64,000 nt of DNA from G965212025 sp965212025 (GCA_965212025.1 OZ243039.1:1054001-1118000); one strand, 5' to 3'; shown: positions 1 to 9,861, counted from the first letter of the stretch. Numbers and translations: made by a program. Notes: generated from the letters alone by a model not told the origin.

Positions 1-1235
1 CCTCGTAAATAAAACAAGGCAAACCCGAAAGGTGGTGTTAAAAAAGAAGTTTGCAGGTTTATTGCCATGAGGACGCCAAGCCAAATTGGGTCAGCACCCA
101 TCACCAGCAGTGCGGGAGCCACGATGGGAACCACGACCAACGTGATTTCAATGAAGTCCAGAACAAAGCCCAAGACAAACATGAGCAGCATGACGAAAGC
201 CAGTGCTGCGAAGTAGCCTCCCGGGAGATCGGACAAAAAGCTGTTGATGACGGTGTCACCACCGTAGCCACGGAATACCAGAGAGAAAAAAGTGGCTCCT
301 ATCAGGATCATGAATACCATGCAGCTGATTCGCGTGGCTTCCCTGACAATCTCTTTTAGCAGCTTACCGGACAGTTGCCGTTGTAGCCACGCCAGCAGCA
401 GAACGCTGGTGGCACCGATTGACGCCGCCTCGGTCGGAGTTGCGACACCGAAAAAAATTGATCCCAAGACCAGGAAAATCAGACCCAAAGGTGCGAACAG
501 GGTTTTGAAGGTTTCGCCGAAAGAGGGATGTTCCTGTTGGTCTGAATTTCTGGTTCCGCTCGCGGGGAAGGCATCCGGGTTCAGGTACGTGTAAATAAAC
601 AGGTAGACCAGATACAAAGCCACCAAGCCCAGTCCAGGGATCAGGGCGCCGGCAAACAGGTCTGTTATGGAAACGGATTCGGGAGAAAAAATTCCCTGTT
701 CTATTTGGGATTTCTGGTAGGCGGAAGAAATCGCGTCTCCGAGCAAAATCAAAGCGATCGAGGGAGGGATGATCTGACCTAGTGTCCCGGACGCGCAAAC
801 GATTCCCGCAGCCAGACTCGGCTTGTATCCCTGCTTCAGCATGATTGGCAGGGAGAGCAATCCCATGGTGACGACCGTGGCACCGACGATACCGCTGCTG
901 GCAGCAAGCAGTGCTCCGATCACCACCACCGCAAAGCCCAGGCTCCCTTTGTGGCCTGCCATCAGCATGCTGGTTTTGCTTAGCAGATTCTCTGCGATAC
1001 GGCTTTTTTGTAGCGTGACTCCCATGAAGATAAACAAAGGGATCGCCAGCAAAGTCGTGTTGGTGATGATGCCGTAAACCCGACCATTGACTGCCGACAT
1101 GATGGCGGCGTCAAAGTCTCCGCTGAGAATTCCGAAAAACGCGAAAAGCAGAGAAGCACCGGCCAAGGTAAACGCGACCGGAAAGCCCAGCAAAAGCAGC
1201 AGGATGACGCCCGCGAACAGGGCGAGGGCAATCAA
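1..1235 (-). CDS. dctM: TRAP transporter large permease, DctM-type (3' end beyond window)
   Basis: Large membrane subunit of a tripartite ATP-independent periplasmic (TRAP) transporter, which imports organic acids or similar solutes using an ion gradient together with a periplasmic binding protein. The reading frame is open from a TTG at 1235 to the window edge (about 411 codons). It is hydrophobic throughout and shows family hallmarks: an N-terminal LxxGFPVAFTLAG-like stretch, a central GIVGATVVTMGLLSLP segment and, near the edge, NLQTSFLTPPFGFALFYLR. Usual DctM length is roughly 425-460 residues, so only a short C-terminus is missing. The TTG overlaps the dctQ stop in a TTGA, which implies translational coupling. 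No DctP binding protein is visible, so the substrate cannot be inferred. Confidence 0.9.
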   Translation of the reverse strand, partial: MIALALFAGVILLLLLGFPVAFTLAGASLLFAFFGILSGDFDAAIMSAVNGRVYGIITNTTLLAIPLFIFMGVTLQKSRIAENLLSKTSMLMAGHKGSLGFAVVVIGALLAASSGIVGATVVTMGLLSLPIMLKQGYKPSLAAGIVCASGTLGQIIPPSIALILLGDAISSAYQKSQIEQGIFSPESVSITDLFAGALIPGLGLVALYLVYLFIYTYLNPDAFPASGTRNSDQQEHPSFGETFKTLFAPLGLIFLVLGSIFFGVATPTEAASIGATSVLLLAWLQRQLSGKLLKEIVREATRISCMVFMILIGATFFSLVFRGYGGDTVINSFLSDLPGGYFAALAFVMLLMFVLGFVLDFIEITLVVVPIVAPALLVMGADPIWLGVLMAINLQTSFLTPPFGFALFYLR

Positions 1236-1747
1236 CGGTTTTTAAGCAGTACGCCGGTGTTGCCGATGAATGAGGCGAGGCTTTGTAGCAGCAGCAGAGC
1301 AGCCATGAGCGGCAGCAAGGATTTTAATAAAAACACCAGAGGAAGACCGCCCGCTTCGGGAGAGCCTTCCAGGACACTCCAGGAGCGTGCTACATAGCTG
1401 AAACTCAGAACCAGCGTGGTGATGCAAAACGGTATCAGCAGAACCAGCAGGCCAAAGCAATTGACCCAGGCTTGGTGTCGTGGACTCATGTCCCGATAAA
1501 AGATGTCCACCCTGACATGGCGGTCTTCCTTCATCACGCCTGCCATGCACAAAGCCAATAGGGTGGCGTGCAGATACACGCTTATTTCTTGCAAGTCGAT
1601 GCGGCCGTAATCAAATGCATAGCGCAGTACGGCTACTGCGAAAGTCAGGAGGGTCAGAGGCAGAATAAGCCAGACGGCAAAGCTTTCGGTGCGAGAGATG
1701 AAAGCTTCCAGACCTGCGCGGATCGCGTCCAGCTTCCGCATGCTCAC
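1232..1747 (-). CDS. dctQ: TRAP transporter small permease, DctQ-type
   Basis: Small membrane subunit of the TRAP transporter, partner of the adjacent DctM. The 171-residue protein has four predicted membrane segments and the family-typical motifs RIDLQEISVYLHA in the middle and MKEDRHVRVDIFY after it. The start is either GTG at 1747 or ATG at 1741; both give nearly the same protein, and the purine-rich stretch before them could serve either. It follows thrB by 13 bases on the same strand and overlaps dctM, so the three genes could be one transcript, although thrB is functionally unrelated. Confidence 0.88.
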   Translation of the reverse strand: MSMRKLDAIRAGLEAFISRTESFAVWLILPLTLLTFAVAVLRYAFDYGRIDLQEISVYLHATLLALCMAGVMKEDRHVRVDIFYRDMSPRHQAWVNCFGLLVLLIPFCITTLVLSFSYVARSWSVLEGSPEAGGLPLVFLLKSLLPLMAALLLLQSLASFIGNTGVLLKNR

Positions 1748-1760
1748 CCCGCTTCCCGCC

Positions 1761-2720
1761 TCAGGATCGCATTTTTGCGGATTCTGTTACGGCGGTGGCA
1801 CAGTCCCTGTGAAAGCGCAAAACATTTTTGAAGTAATCGGGGTCTTTGATTTGTGTCAACTGTCCCGACTTGGGGAACAGTTTGCTCTTCAGGCGCGAGA
1901 TCCAGAAGCGCAGTGCGGCGCGGCGCAGCGCGTCCCGCCAGACACGTTCTTCCCCGTCATCAAGCACCCGCCTGTTACAGTAGCTTTGCATCAGGGCATG
2001 GAGCCGCTGTTCATACAGCTCTCCGCGGTCATCGAAACACCAGGCATTGATGGTGACCGCAAGGTCATAAACCAGTGCGTCGTCGCCGGCATAATAAAAA
2101 TCCAGTATGCCGGTCAGCGTGTGGCCGGAAAACAGCACATTGTCCGGAAACAGATCCGCGTGAATGGTTCCCTGTGGCAACATGCCCAGAGACAGTTTTT
2201 GCTGATGGGCCAGTTCACTGTGTAACAGCGTGCTGTCTTCGGGTGCCAACAAAGGCAGAACCTGGTTTCCGCTTTTTATGCACCAGGCGAGTCCGCGAAC
2301 GTTCTCACAGCGATGCATAAAATTTTTCATTGCCAAGTGCATTGCTGCGAGCGCGTCACCCACCAGGCGGCAGTGCGAAACGGTCGGGGAGTTAACGGTA
2401 TGGCCGGAGAGGTACGCCACCAAAACCGCAGGTTTTCCGTTTAATTCTTGCAGGTAGTGGCCGTCCACATCGGCAACCGGGTACGGTGCCGGCAACCCCG
2501 CCCGCGCGACATGCGCCATGAGTGCCAGATAGTAGGGCAATTCATGGTGTTCCAACCACTCAAACAGGGTCAACACGTACCGACCGTTGCTGGTTTCGAC
2601 ACTGTAATTGGTGTTTTCTACGCCTTCGCTGATGCCATGCAGGCTGACCAGCTTGCCGACGGCGTAACGGTCAAGATATTTCTCGACCTGGGTTTCAGTG
2701 AGGTGGGTATATACAGACAC
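1761..2720 (-). CDS. thrB: Homoserine kinase ThrB (phosphotransferase-fold type)
   Basis: Phosphorylates L-homoserine to O-phospho-L-homoserine with ATP in threonine biosynthesis; cytoplasmic. The 319 residues match the aminoglycoside-phosphotransferase-fold homoserine kinase used by Pseudomonas and relatives rather than the GHMP enzyme of E. coli. Visible features are the N-terminal nucleotide-binding strand region (GVENTNYSVETSNGRYVLT), the catalytic loop GTIHADLFPDNVLF and the metal-binding ILDFYYAGDDALVYDLA. The start is GTG at 2720, preceded by an AAGG six bases upstream. In Pseudomonas-like chromosomes thrB sits next to polA; here the two are separated by the divergent protease/ATPase pair. 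Confidence 0.93.
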   Translation of the reverse strand: MSVYTHLTETQVEKYLDRYAVGKLVSLHGISEGVENTNYSVETSNGRYVLTLFEWLEHHELPYYLALMAHVARAGLPAPYPVADVDGHYLQELNGKPAVLVAYLSGHTVNSPTVSHCRLVGDALAAMHLAMKNFMHRCENVRGLAWCIKSGNQVLPLLAPEDSTLLHSELAHQQKLSLGMLPQGTIHADLFPDNVLFSGHTLTGILDFYYAGDDALVYDLAVTINAWCFDDRGELYEQRLHALMQSYCNRRVLDDGEERVWRDALRRAALRFWISRLKSKLFPKSGQLTQIKDPDYFKNVLRFHRDCATAVTESAKMRS

Positions 2721-3324
2721 AAATGACCTTACACGCGTAATATATCAAAGTAACGGTCGCTTCTGCACTCGGGAGACATAAGACCAAGTGTTATGTGCTG
2801 TTTTGCGACTGTCCCTCACCGTCCGCGATACGGCGAGGTACGGTCTGAAGTGGTGGGGCAGGCGGCGGGACGGTTGCCAATGAGGGTGAGATTTGGGGAA
2901 GTTCGGGAAGTTTCGGGGCATTCGCTGTCCGGCCTGTTGGATCTGTCCGACAGGATTGGGGTGGTATTGGCAGGCGTGCGGCAGGCGTGCGGCAGTCGGA
3001 GAGCGGGGACAAAGGGCAGGAGCCATCGTTCCTTGTATTGTGAACCCTCAACTTTGGAAGTACGATTACTGGCACTTTACAGCAGTCAACCCCAAGCTGC
3101 ATGGGCGATAGAAAAATAGAAAATCAGAGCAGAGGAAGTGGTGCTCTTGTGCCCGCTTCATCTGCCTATTGGACTGAGAAGTTCAAAAGTGCTGGCTTTC
3201 TGGAATTAAATGATGTCGCGGCTCCATGCCAATCGGAGCAGTCCAGCGCGCAAAATTCGCTTGTAACCGAGGTGCCAGTCACCTTTACCCAAGACGCCAT
3301 GGACACGGTGAAGGTGGAAATCTG
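2721..3324. other. Intergenic region between thrB and the AAA+/protease pair
   Basis: About 600 bases separate divergently transcribed genes and must hold both promoters. It is G-rich near 2840-3020 and includes an 11-base tandem repeat (GGCAGGCGTGC twice, about 2970-2993). A short open frame at 3101-3325 ends in TGATG exactly on the start of the ATPase gene. It resembles no protein I know and is listed only as a possible leader. Confidence 0.4.
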
Positions 3325-4326
3325 ATGGCACGAGCAGATTTGCTGGTGAAAATGTTCAAGAGCGTCAGCACAGACGACCAATTGGCGTTTCGCAGGTTTG
3401 CCGAAGCCGTGATACAGGAAGAAAAAGCCAAAGGGCATCAGATTCTGGCGGAACGCCTGACCAAAGCGCTGAGGCCTAATTCGCGTCGAGCCGGGCGTGA
3501 CCCTGGGCTCAGGGAAAGCAGAAGCAATGGGCAGTGTCAGGATTTGTTCCATGAAATCACACCCGAGCGTACGCTGGACAGCCTGGTTTTGTCGGACGCA
3601 ACCCGCAGTCTGATCACCGGTGCAGTGGAAGAACAGCATCGCGCCGAGTTGTTGCACTCCCACAATCTTCGCGCCTGCAACCGGATTCTGCTCGCAGGGC
3701 CACCAGGCAATGGCAAGACGAGTCTGGCTGAAGCTTTAGCCTGTGAGTTGATGTACCCCATGGTGGTGATTCGCTACGAAACCTTAGTGGGCAGTTATCT
3801 GGGCGAAACGTCGGGACGCTTGATGCGCGTTCTGGACTATGCGAAAACGCAGCGATGCGTACTGTTTTTCGATGAATTCGAGACGCTTGGCAAGGAGCGT
3901 GGCGACACTAACGAAACGGGTGAAATAAAGCGTGTGGTGAGCTCGCTTCTTTTGCAAATTGATGCGCTGCCAGATTACGTTGTGATCGTTGCCGCCAGTA
4001 ATCATCCGGAGTTGCTCGACAGAGCGGTATGGAGGCGTTTTCAGTTGCACATTGAATTGCCTGTTCCGAGTCGTCGGCAATTGACACAACACATTGAGGC
4101 TATCGGCAAACGCTGCCGGATTCACTTTGGTTATGCCTCGGAGACCTTGGCAAAACAGATGAAAGGCGTGAATTTTGCAGAGGTGGAGGAGTTTTGCCTA
4201 AGCATAGTGCGCCGAGCGGTTCTTGACAGAAACACAGACAACGCGAAATCCATAACCAAGCTGAAGCTGGAGCAATGGCAAGGTCGCTTAGGAGCTCTTT
4301 CAAGCAGGCAGAGTGAAGGCGAGTAG
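3325..4326 (+). CDS. AAA+ ATPase, IteA-like partner of an S8 protease
   Basis: Putative regulatory or remodelling ATPase of a two-gene anti-phage module. The 333-residue protein has an N-terminal helical domain (1-70) and an AAA core: Walker A GPPGNGKT at 125-132, Walker B VLFFDEFE at 179-186, sensor-1 VAASNH near 222-227, and the DRAVWRRF arginine region at 232-239. ATG at 3325 was chosen because it has an AAGGTGG eight bases upstream and gives the family-like start MARADLLVKM; the frame stays open to 3226 but that extension is Arg/His-rich and unlikely. It ends three bases before the protease start, so the pair should be co-translated. Pairing of an ATPase like this with a subtilase downstream is a recurrent arrangement that I recall being annotated as anti-phage IteA/IteS; function here is inferred from that. 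Confidence 0.8.
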   Translation: MARADLLVKMFKSVSTDDQLAFRRFAEAVIQEEKAKGHQILAERLTKALRPNSRRAGRDPGLRESRSNGQCQDLFHEITPERTLDSLVLSDATRSLITGAVEEQHRAELLHSHNLRACNRILLAGPPGNGKTSLAEALACELMYPMVVIRYETLVGSYLGETSGRLMRVLDYAKTQRCVLFFDEFETLGKERGDTNETGEIKRVVSSLLLQIDALPDYVVIVAASNHPELLDRAVWRRFQLHIELPVPSRRQLTQHIEAIGKRCRIHFGYASETLAKQMKGVNFAEVEEFCLSIVRRAVLDRNTDNAKSITKLKLEQWQGRLGALSSRQSEGE

Positions 4327-4329
4327 TTC

Positions 4330-6927
4330 TTGGCTGCCCATTTGCCTCTTTTGCTTTTTCCCTCGGTACGGACGGTTGAGCCTTCGCCCGGGAAGGGGTT
4401 TCCACCAGACAGATCTTGGTGTTTTCCTGGATTCGACAGGCAAAAGGAGAGGCTTGATGGGCAGATTAAAGGCCTGAAAGAGCATCTTTATAAGGCAAGC
4501 CTGGATGGCTCTCTCGCAGGAATGGAGCCCGAGATGGTGCTGGTCATAGAGATTGTCGGGATGGTTGAAGGGTTTAAGCAGGCAATTGACAGGGTCGACG
4601 GGTGGGAGTGGCTTGGGGAGTGGGATCTTGAAGGCATCAAAGCAGATGCAGACTTTTATAAAAAAACCACCAAGGGGGAGCACAGCGGAAAACCACTGAA
4701 GGGAATGGCTTTCCTGTCTGTCAGCAATGGAAAGGGCTACAAGGAGTTGCTGAGGTTATGGGAGACCCACAAGTCGGGGAATCTGCCGCGTGGGGAAAAG
4801 AAGTGGAGAGACGTGTTTACTCAAGTCAGGAATATACGCCCTTGGGGGATTCAGGAGGTTCTAGACGAGACTGGCATGCTGGACCACTGGAAATGGGATT
4901 CGGAAAGAGCCTTCCAGATCGAATTGTTCTACCGACAGGATGCATCGAAGCGGAAAGAAGCCGAAGAAGTGGTTCGGAAGAAGTTGGAGGATGCAGATGG
5001 TAAGACTCTTGATGACTTCCTTGATATGGAGGAAATTCGCTTTCATGCGGTCAAGGCTCAATTGCCTGGTGCCCGGATAGCAGACCTGATCGAAAAGCTG
5101 GGTAGCGACGACTCTGAAAGCAGCATCCCGTTATTCAATTTCTCTGCTGTAATGTACGTCCGACCGACAGGCCAAAGCATGGTGAGTACTGAGGGGGAGG
5201 AGGGCGTTGAAGGAGAATTTTCAAAAATACCGTCAGATCCCGAATTGCCCCCGGTAGTAGCGATTCTGGACGGTGTCCCCAACCTTCAACACGAGGCACT
5301 ACGCGGTCGTCTACGCCTTGAAGACCCCTTTGACCTGGAGAAAGGATACCAGCCAGGCCAAAAACGTCATGGCACAGCAATCGCTTCACTGGTGGTGCAT
5401 GGGGAGAATCCAGGCGGACAATCCACTCCTTTGGTGAGACAGGTTTATTGTTTTCCGGTGATGCAGGCTGACGCCAAAGACAGTCAAAACGAGTGTCTCC
5501 CGGACGAGGTTTTTTATGAAGATCGTACGGAAAGAGCTGTCCGACTCATGTTTGAGAGCCAAGGGGACGAGCCTGTAGCACCCGACATTAAAGTTATAAA
5601 TTTTTCGCTGGGCGACCCGTCTCGTCCCTTTATCCGTACGCCAAGTTCATGGGCGAGATTGTTGGATCATTTGTCATGGAAATACAGGGTGTTGTTTTGC
5701 GTGAGTGCGGGGAACTTCGGTGGCAGTATAGAACTCGAGATCACGAGCGATGAGTTTGCCAGGTTGCCCGATGAAGACAGAATCTGTCTCACTATGTCAG
5801 CCATCACAAGGCAGTTAACCAAGAGGCGCCTGATTTCCCCGGCGGAGTCGTTAAATGCGTTGACTGTTGGTGCTCTGCACGCCGACAAATCCGTGGGCTA
5901 TTCTTTGAGTGGTCTTGTAGATTTGTTGCCGGGTGACTCGCTACCCGGCGACTTGCTGCCCAGTCCTGTCTCCCGCTTTGGTCATGGATTTAGGCGCTCA
6001 ATAAAGCCTGAGATTTTGTTTCCGGGAGGTCGTCAGCTGTACATGGATCAGCCCCAGCGGAGTGGACGGTCTTTTAAAATTTCAAAAATAATTTCTGTGC
6101 CTCCCGGGCAAAAGGTCGCTTGGGATAGCAGAGAAGAAGGAACCCTTAATAAAACCGTCTACTCCAGGGGTACCAGCTACGCGGCCGCGCTGGCGACTCA
6201 CAGCGCGGCCAGAATTTATGAAGTATTGACAGATTTGCGTGCAGCGGACGGTGAAGGAATTCCGGATGGGCTGATGTCAGTACTCATAAAAACCTTGCTG
6301 GCGCATGGTGCGCAGCAAGACGCCCGGGTTCGGTCTGTGCTTGAAGCTCAGTTGAAACGCTCGGGGGGCTCGCGCCGACTCAAGGAGGGTGTTGCGCGGT
6401 ATATCGGCTATGGTTCGGTGGATATTGAACGTGTTCTGTCGTGTGCGGAGCATCGCGGTGCGATCCTGGGGTTTGGCGAAATTCAAGAAAAAAAGGTGCA
6501 CGAGTACGACTTCCCTCTGCCACCCGCCCTGTCTGGAAGCAAAGAGTGGCGTCGCATGGTGGTTACGTTGGCGTGGGTTTCCCCGATCAACATGAGCCAC
6601 CGTAATTTGCGCGAGGCGAAGCTTGACTTTAGCTCCACCCAGAAATGGAGGGAAACGCCTTTGGGACTGAAGAGAACAGATTTTGACCACCATCAGGTAA
6701 AGCGCGGCACAGTACAGCACGAGATTTTTGAGGGAGAAGGAGAAGTGTCACAGTATGTGGAAGACGGCAACATCAAGTTGCAGGTTACGTGTAAGGCGGA
6801 TGCATGCGAGAACTTGAGCGACAGTATTCCTTATGGTCTGGCCGTCACGCTGGAAGTGGCAGAAGGTGTGCAAATCCCTGTTTATCAGCAAATGCGCGCC
6901 AGAATTCGTGACAGGGTTCATGCCTGA
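4330..6927 (+). CDS. S8 (subtilisin-like) serine peptidase, IteS-like anti-phage effector
   Basis: Predicted cytoplasmic subtilase of 865 residues without signal peptide. The N-terminal half (1-300) is a charged non-peptidase region beginning HLPLLLFP. The peptidase domain carries the complete triad: Asp314 in VVAILDGVP, His347 in KRHGTAIA and Ser616 in RGTSYAAAL, with oxyanion Asn462 in CVSAGNFGG. The remaining 240 residues form a C-terminal domain of unknown role. The start is TTG at 4330, three bases after the ATPase stop; the next in-frame ATG lies about 190 bases inside and would remove the conserved N-terminus. The preserved catalytic residues argue that the protease is active, probably held in check or triggered by the adjacent ATPase (inference). 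Confidence 0.82.
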   Translation: MAAHLPLLLFPSVRTVEPSPGKGFPPDRSWCFPGFDRQKERLDGQIKGLKEHLYKASLDGSLAGMEPEMVLVIEIVGMVEGFKQAIDRVDGWEWLGEWDLEGIKADADFYKKTTKGEHSGKPLKGMAFLSVSNGKGYKELLRLWETHKSGNLPRGEKKWRDVFTQVRNIRPWGIQEVLDETGMLDHWKWDSERAFQIELFYRQDASKRKEAEEVVRKKLEDADGKTLDDFLDMEEIRFHAVKAQLPGARIADLIEKLGSDDSESSIPLFNFSAVMYVRPTGQSMVSTEGEEGVEGEFSKIPSDPELPPVVAILDGVPNLQHEALRGRLRLEDPFDLEKGYQPGQKRHGTAIASLVVHGENPGGQSTPLVRQVYCFPVMQADAKDSQNECLPDEVFYEDRTERAVRLMFESQGDEPVAPDIKVINFSLGDPSRPFIRTPSSWARLLDHLSWKYRVLFCVSAGNFGGSIELEITSDEFARLPDEDRICLTMSAITRQLTKRRLISPAESLNALTVGALHADKSVGYSLSGLVDLLPGDSLPGDLLPSPVSRFGHGFRRSIKPEILFPGGRQLYMDQPQRSGRSFKISKIISVPPGQKVAWDSREEGTLNKTVYSRGTSYAAALATHSAARIYEVLTDLRAADGEGIPDGLMSVLIKTLLAHGAQQDARVRSVLEAQLKRSGGSRRLKEGVARYIGYGSVDIERVLSCAEHRGAILGFGEIQEKKVHEYDFPLPPALSGSKEWRRMVVTLAWVSPINMSHRNLREAKLDFSSTQKWRETPLGLKRTDFDHHQVKRGTVQHEIFEGEGEVSQYVEDGNIKLQVTCKADACENLSDSIPYGLAVTLEVAEGVQIPVYQQMRARIRDRVHA

Positions 6928-7073
6928 TTAACGACGAGGCTATCGTTCCAGCACAATGCGCTGTTCATTGGTTTTTATGATTTTCCGGGCTCAGTCCTGA
7001 GCTCTGCCATACTTTGTGTTGGTTTCCGGGTGACTGAGCCTTGTCCGGACTCAATTGATGCAGGCGCATTTTC

Positions 7074-9854
7074 ATGATGAAGAAAAAATTTTTACTGGTT
7101 GACGGATCGCACTATCTTTTTCGTGCTTACTTTGCGTTGCCGAGACTGACTGCCCCGGACGGGCATCTGACGGGCGTGGTCTACGGCGTCATTTCGATGC
7201 TGAAAAAACTGTACGAGTCTGAGAAGCCGGATTATTTCGCGGTGATTTTTGATGCGCCCGGGCGCAATTTTCGCCACGAGATTTTTCCGGAATATAAGGC
7301 CAACCGGCCGCCGGTTCCGGAAGATTTGTCACAGCAGTTCGCTCCGACTCTGGAGATGGTATCTGCGATGGGCTATCCCGTGCTCCAGGTTCCGGACGTG
7401 GAGGCCGACGATGTGATTGCGACTTTGGCGCGGCAGACACAAGGTCAGAAAGTGTCGGTGGTCATTGCCACGGGGGACAAGGATTTGACTCAGCTGGTTG
7501 ATGACGGGGTCATGGTTTACGAGGCGATGAAGAATGCGCGCCTCGATGCGGCTGCCGTCGAAAAGAAAATGGGTGTGCCCCCGTGTCTGGTGGGTGATTT
7601 GCTTGGGCTCACCGGGGATAGCGTAGACAACGTACCCGGAGTTCCGGGAGTGGGGCCTAAAACAGCGCTTGCCTGGTTGGGTCAGTTTGGAAGCCTGGAA
7701 GGGGTCGTGCAACACGCTGCGCAAATCAAGGGGAAGGTCGGTGAAAAACTGCGACTGGCAATAACAGATGGAAGTCTTGCGCTTTCCAGGCGGCTTATCG
7801 CTTTGCGTACCGACGTGGAGCTGGAACACGGATACGAAAGTATGCAGGTGGAAGTGGCAGATGTGACGCGTTTACGTGAGCTGTATCAAAGGCATGGCTT
7901 CAAGAGATGGCTGTCAGAGCTTGAGAGGACTGCTGCTGTTGCTCCTGCTGAGGGGAAGCCCGTGAGTACTGTTTCTGTTGTTTCTTCCGAGGAAGAATCT
8001 GAGAGCACCGTTGCTGCCGGGAAAGAGTCCGCGAACTCTGCCCCGGAATGTCATTACGAAACGATATTGACGGAGGCTGAACTGGAGGCATGGATCGTGC
8101 GGTTACGGGAAAGTGCCTTGTTTGCCGTGGATACTGAAACCGACAGCCTGGATTACATGAGCGCGCAACTGGTTGGCATGTCCTTTGCCGTCGCTCCGGG
8201 AAGAGCGGCTTATGTACCGTGCGGTCATGATTATCCAGACGCACCCAGGCAGATTACGCGCGACAATTTGTTACGACTGATCAGGCCGGTGCTTGAGGAT
8301 CCCGGCATCAGCAAGGTCGGACATAACCTGAAATTTGATCGCAATGTATTGGCTTCTTGCGGGATCAGTCTCGCCGGCATTCGCTCGGACACGATGCTTG
8401 AGTCTTATGTCTATAATTCGGTGGCGACAAAGCATAGTCTGGACAGCGTTGCACACCATTATCTGGGACTGGCTGCCATCCGCTTTGAAGACGTCGTCGG
8501 CAGCGGTGTCAGGCAAAAAACCTTCAATCAGATTGCCTTGTCGGAGGCGGCTCCATACGCCTCGGAGGACGCGGATTTCAGCTTGCGCCTGCACGAGTCT
8601 TTTCAGCCGAAGTTTGCAAATGAAGCGGGCTTGCGAACCGTGCTGCACAAGATTGAGCTCCCTCTGCTGCCCGTCCTGGCGGATGTTGAGCGCACCGGAG
8701 TGTTGGTGGATTGCGAAGCGTTGAAAGCGCAAAGCGAGCAGCTGCAAAAGGAACGATTGCGCATCCAGCAGCTTGCCTACGAAGCAGCCGGTCACGAGTT
8801 CAATTTGAATTCACCGCAGGCTACCGCGCAGGTACTGTTTCAGGAAAAGCAGTTACCGGTGATACGCAAAACTCCCGGGGGGCTTCCTGCTACTTCCGAA
8901 GAGGTGTTGCAGGAGTTGGCGAAAGACCATGTTTTGCCGAACTTTATTCTGGAGCACCGTCTGCTCAGCAAACTGAAGTCCACGTACACCGACAAGCTGC
9001 CACAGTTGGTGTACCCCGCGAGCGGTCGGGTGCATACGCAATATCACCAAGCCGTCACGGCGACCGGAAGACTGTCTTCTTCCCACCCCAATCTGCAAAA
9101 CATCCCCATCCGCACCGGGGTGGGGCGCCGGGTTCGCGAAGCCTTCGTTGCCCCGCCCGGATATTGCCTGCTCGCCGCAGATTATTCACAAATAGAGTTG
9201 CGGATCATGGCTCATTTGTCCGGTGATGAGAAATTATGCGCGGCTTTTGCGCGCAAAGAAGATGTTCACGGAGCCACCGCGGCTGAACTTTTTTCCATCC
9301 CTATTGAGTCGGTGAGCCCTGAACATAGGCGGGTTGCGAAATCCATAAATTTTGGCTTGATTTACGGGATGACCGAGTTTGGTCTGTCTCGGCAGCTGAA
9401 GCTCAGTCGCCGTGAGGCTGCGGATTATCGGGAGCGTTATTTTGACCGTTACACAGGTGTGCAGGCTTATATTGAAGCGACGCTACAGACAGCCAAGAGG
9501 CTGTGCTACGTGGAAACAGTGTTTGGTCGCAGGTTGTCCTTGCCGAACATCAATGCCAGAAATTACCATGTCAGGAGTTATGCGGAGCGAAGCGCGGTCA
9601 ACGCTCCGATGCAAGGCAGCGCGGCAGACATCATTAAAATCGCCATGATCGATTTGCATCGCCACCTGCTGCAAAGCTCCCTGGATGCGAGAATCATCAT
9701 GCAGATCCACGATGAGCTGGTGCTCGAAGTTGCTTTGGATGACGTAGAAGAGACGGCTGGCAAGTGTCGTGAGCTGATGGTCGCGGCTGCGTCTTTGAAA
9801 GTGCCTCTGGAGGTGGCGATTGGCTGGGGTAAAAACTGGAATGAGGCGCACTGA
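7074..9854 (+). CDS. polA: DNA polymerase I
   Basis: Fills repair gaps and removes Okazaki RNA primers. At 926 residues it is full length and has all three activities in order: an N-terminal 5'-3' exonuclease (LLVDGSHYLFRAY, then EADDVIATLA and a helix-hairpin-helix GVPGVGPKTA), a 3'-5' proofreading domain retaining the catalytic FAVDTETDSL, and a family-A polymerase with motif A DYSQIELRIMAHLSG, motif B RRVAKSINFGLIYG and motif C QIHDELVLEV. Two ATG codons lie in tandem at 7074 and 7077; either may start. A roughly 50-residue Ala/Ser/Glu-rich linker joins the first two domains. No operon partner is evident; the gene follows the protease by about 145 bases. Confidence 0.97.
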   Translation: MMKKKFLLVDGSHYLFRAYFALPRLTAPDGHLTGVVYGVISMLKKLYESEKPDYFAVIFDAPGRNFRHEIFPEYKANRPPVPEDLSQQFAPTLEMVSAMGYPVLQVPDVEADDVIATLARQTQGQKVSVVIATGDKDLTQLVDDGVMVYEAMKNARLDAAAVEKKMGVPPCLVGDLLGLTGDSVDNVPGVPGVGPKTALAWLGQFGSLEGVVQHAAQIKGKVGEKLRLAITDGSLALSRRLIALRTDVELEHGYESMQVEVADVTRLRELYQRHGFKRWLSELERTAAVAPAEGKPVSTVSVVSSEEESESTVAAGKESANSAPECHYETILTEAELEAWIVRLRESALFAVDTETDSLDYMSAQLVGMSFAVAPGRAAYVPCGHDYPDAPRQITRDNLLRLIRPVLEDPGISKVGHNLKFDRNVLASCGISLAGIRSDTMLESYVYNSVATKHSLDSVAHHYLGLAAIRFEDVVGSGVRQKTFNQIALSEAAPYASEDADFSLRLHESFQPKFANEAGLRTVLHKIELPLLPVLADVERTGVLVDCEALKAQSEQLQKERLRIQQLAYEAAGHEFNLNSPQATAQVLFQEKQLPVIRKTPGGLPATSEEVLQELAKDHVLPNFILEHRLLSKLKSTYTDKLPQLVYPASGRVHTQYHQAVTATGRLSSSHPNLQNIPIRTGVGRRVREAFVAPPGYCLLAADYSQIELRIMAHLSGDEKLCAAFARKEDVHGATAAELFSIPIESVSPEHRRVAKSINFGLIYGMTEFGLSRQLKLSRREAADYRERYFDRYTGVQAYIEATLQTAKRLCYVETVFGRRLSLPNINARNYHVRSYAERSAVNAPMQGSAADIIKIAMIDLHRHLLQSSLDARIIMQIHDELVLEVALDDVEETAGKCRELMVAAASLKVPLEVAIGWGKNWNEAH

Positions 9855-9861
9855 TCGTCAA

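Noticed and set aside
2793..3119. 108-residue plus-strand gene upstream of the ATPase
   Set aside because: No ribosome site or family resemblance; it exists in overlapping frames on both strands of a GC-rich repeat-containing spacer.
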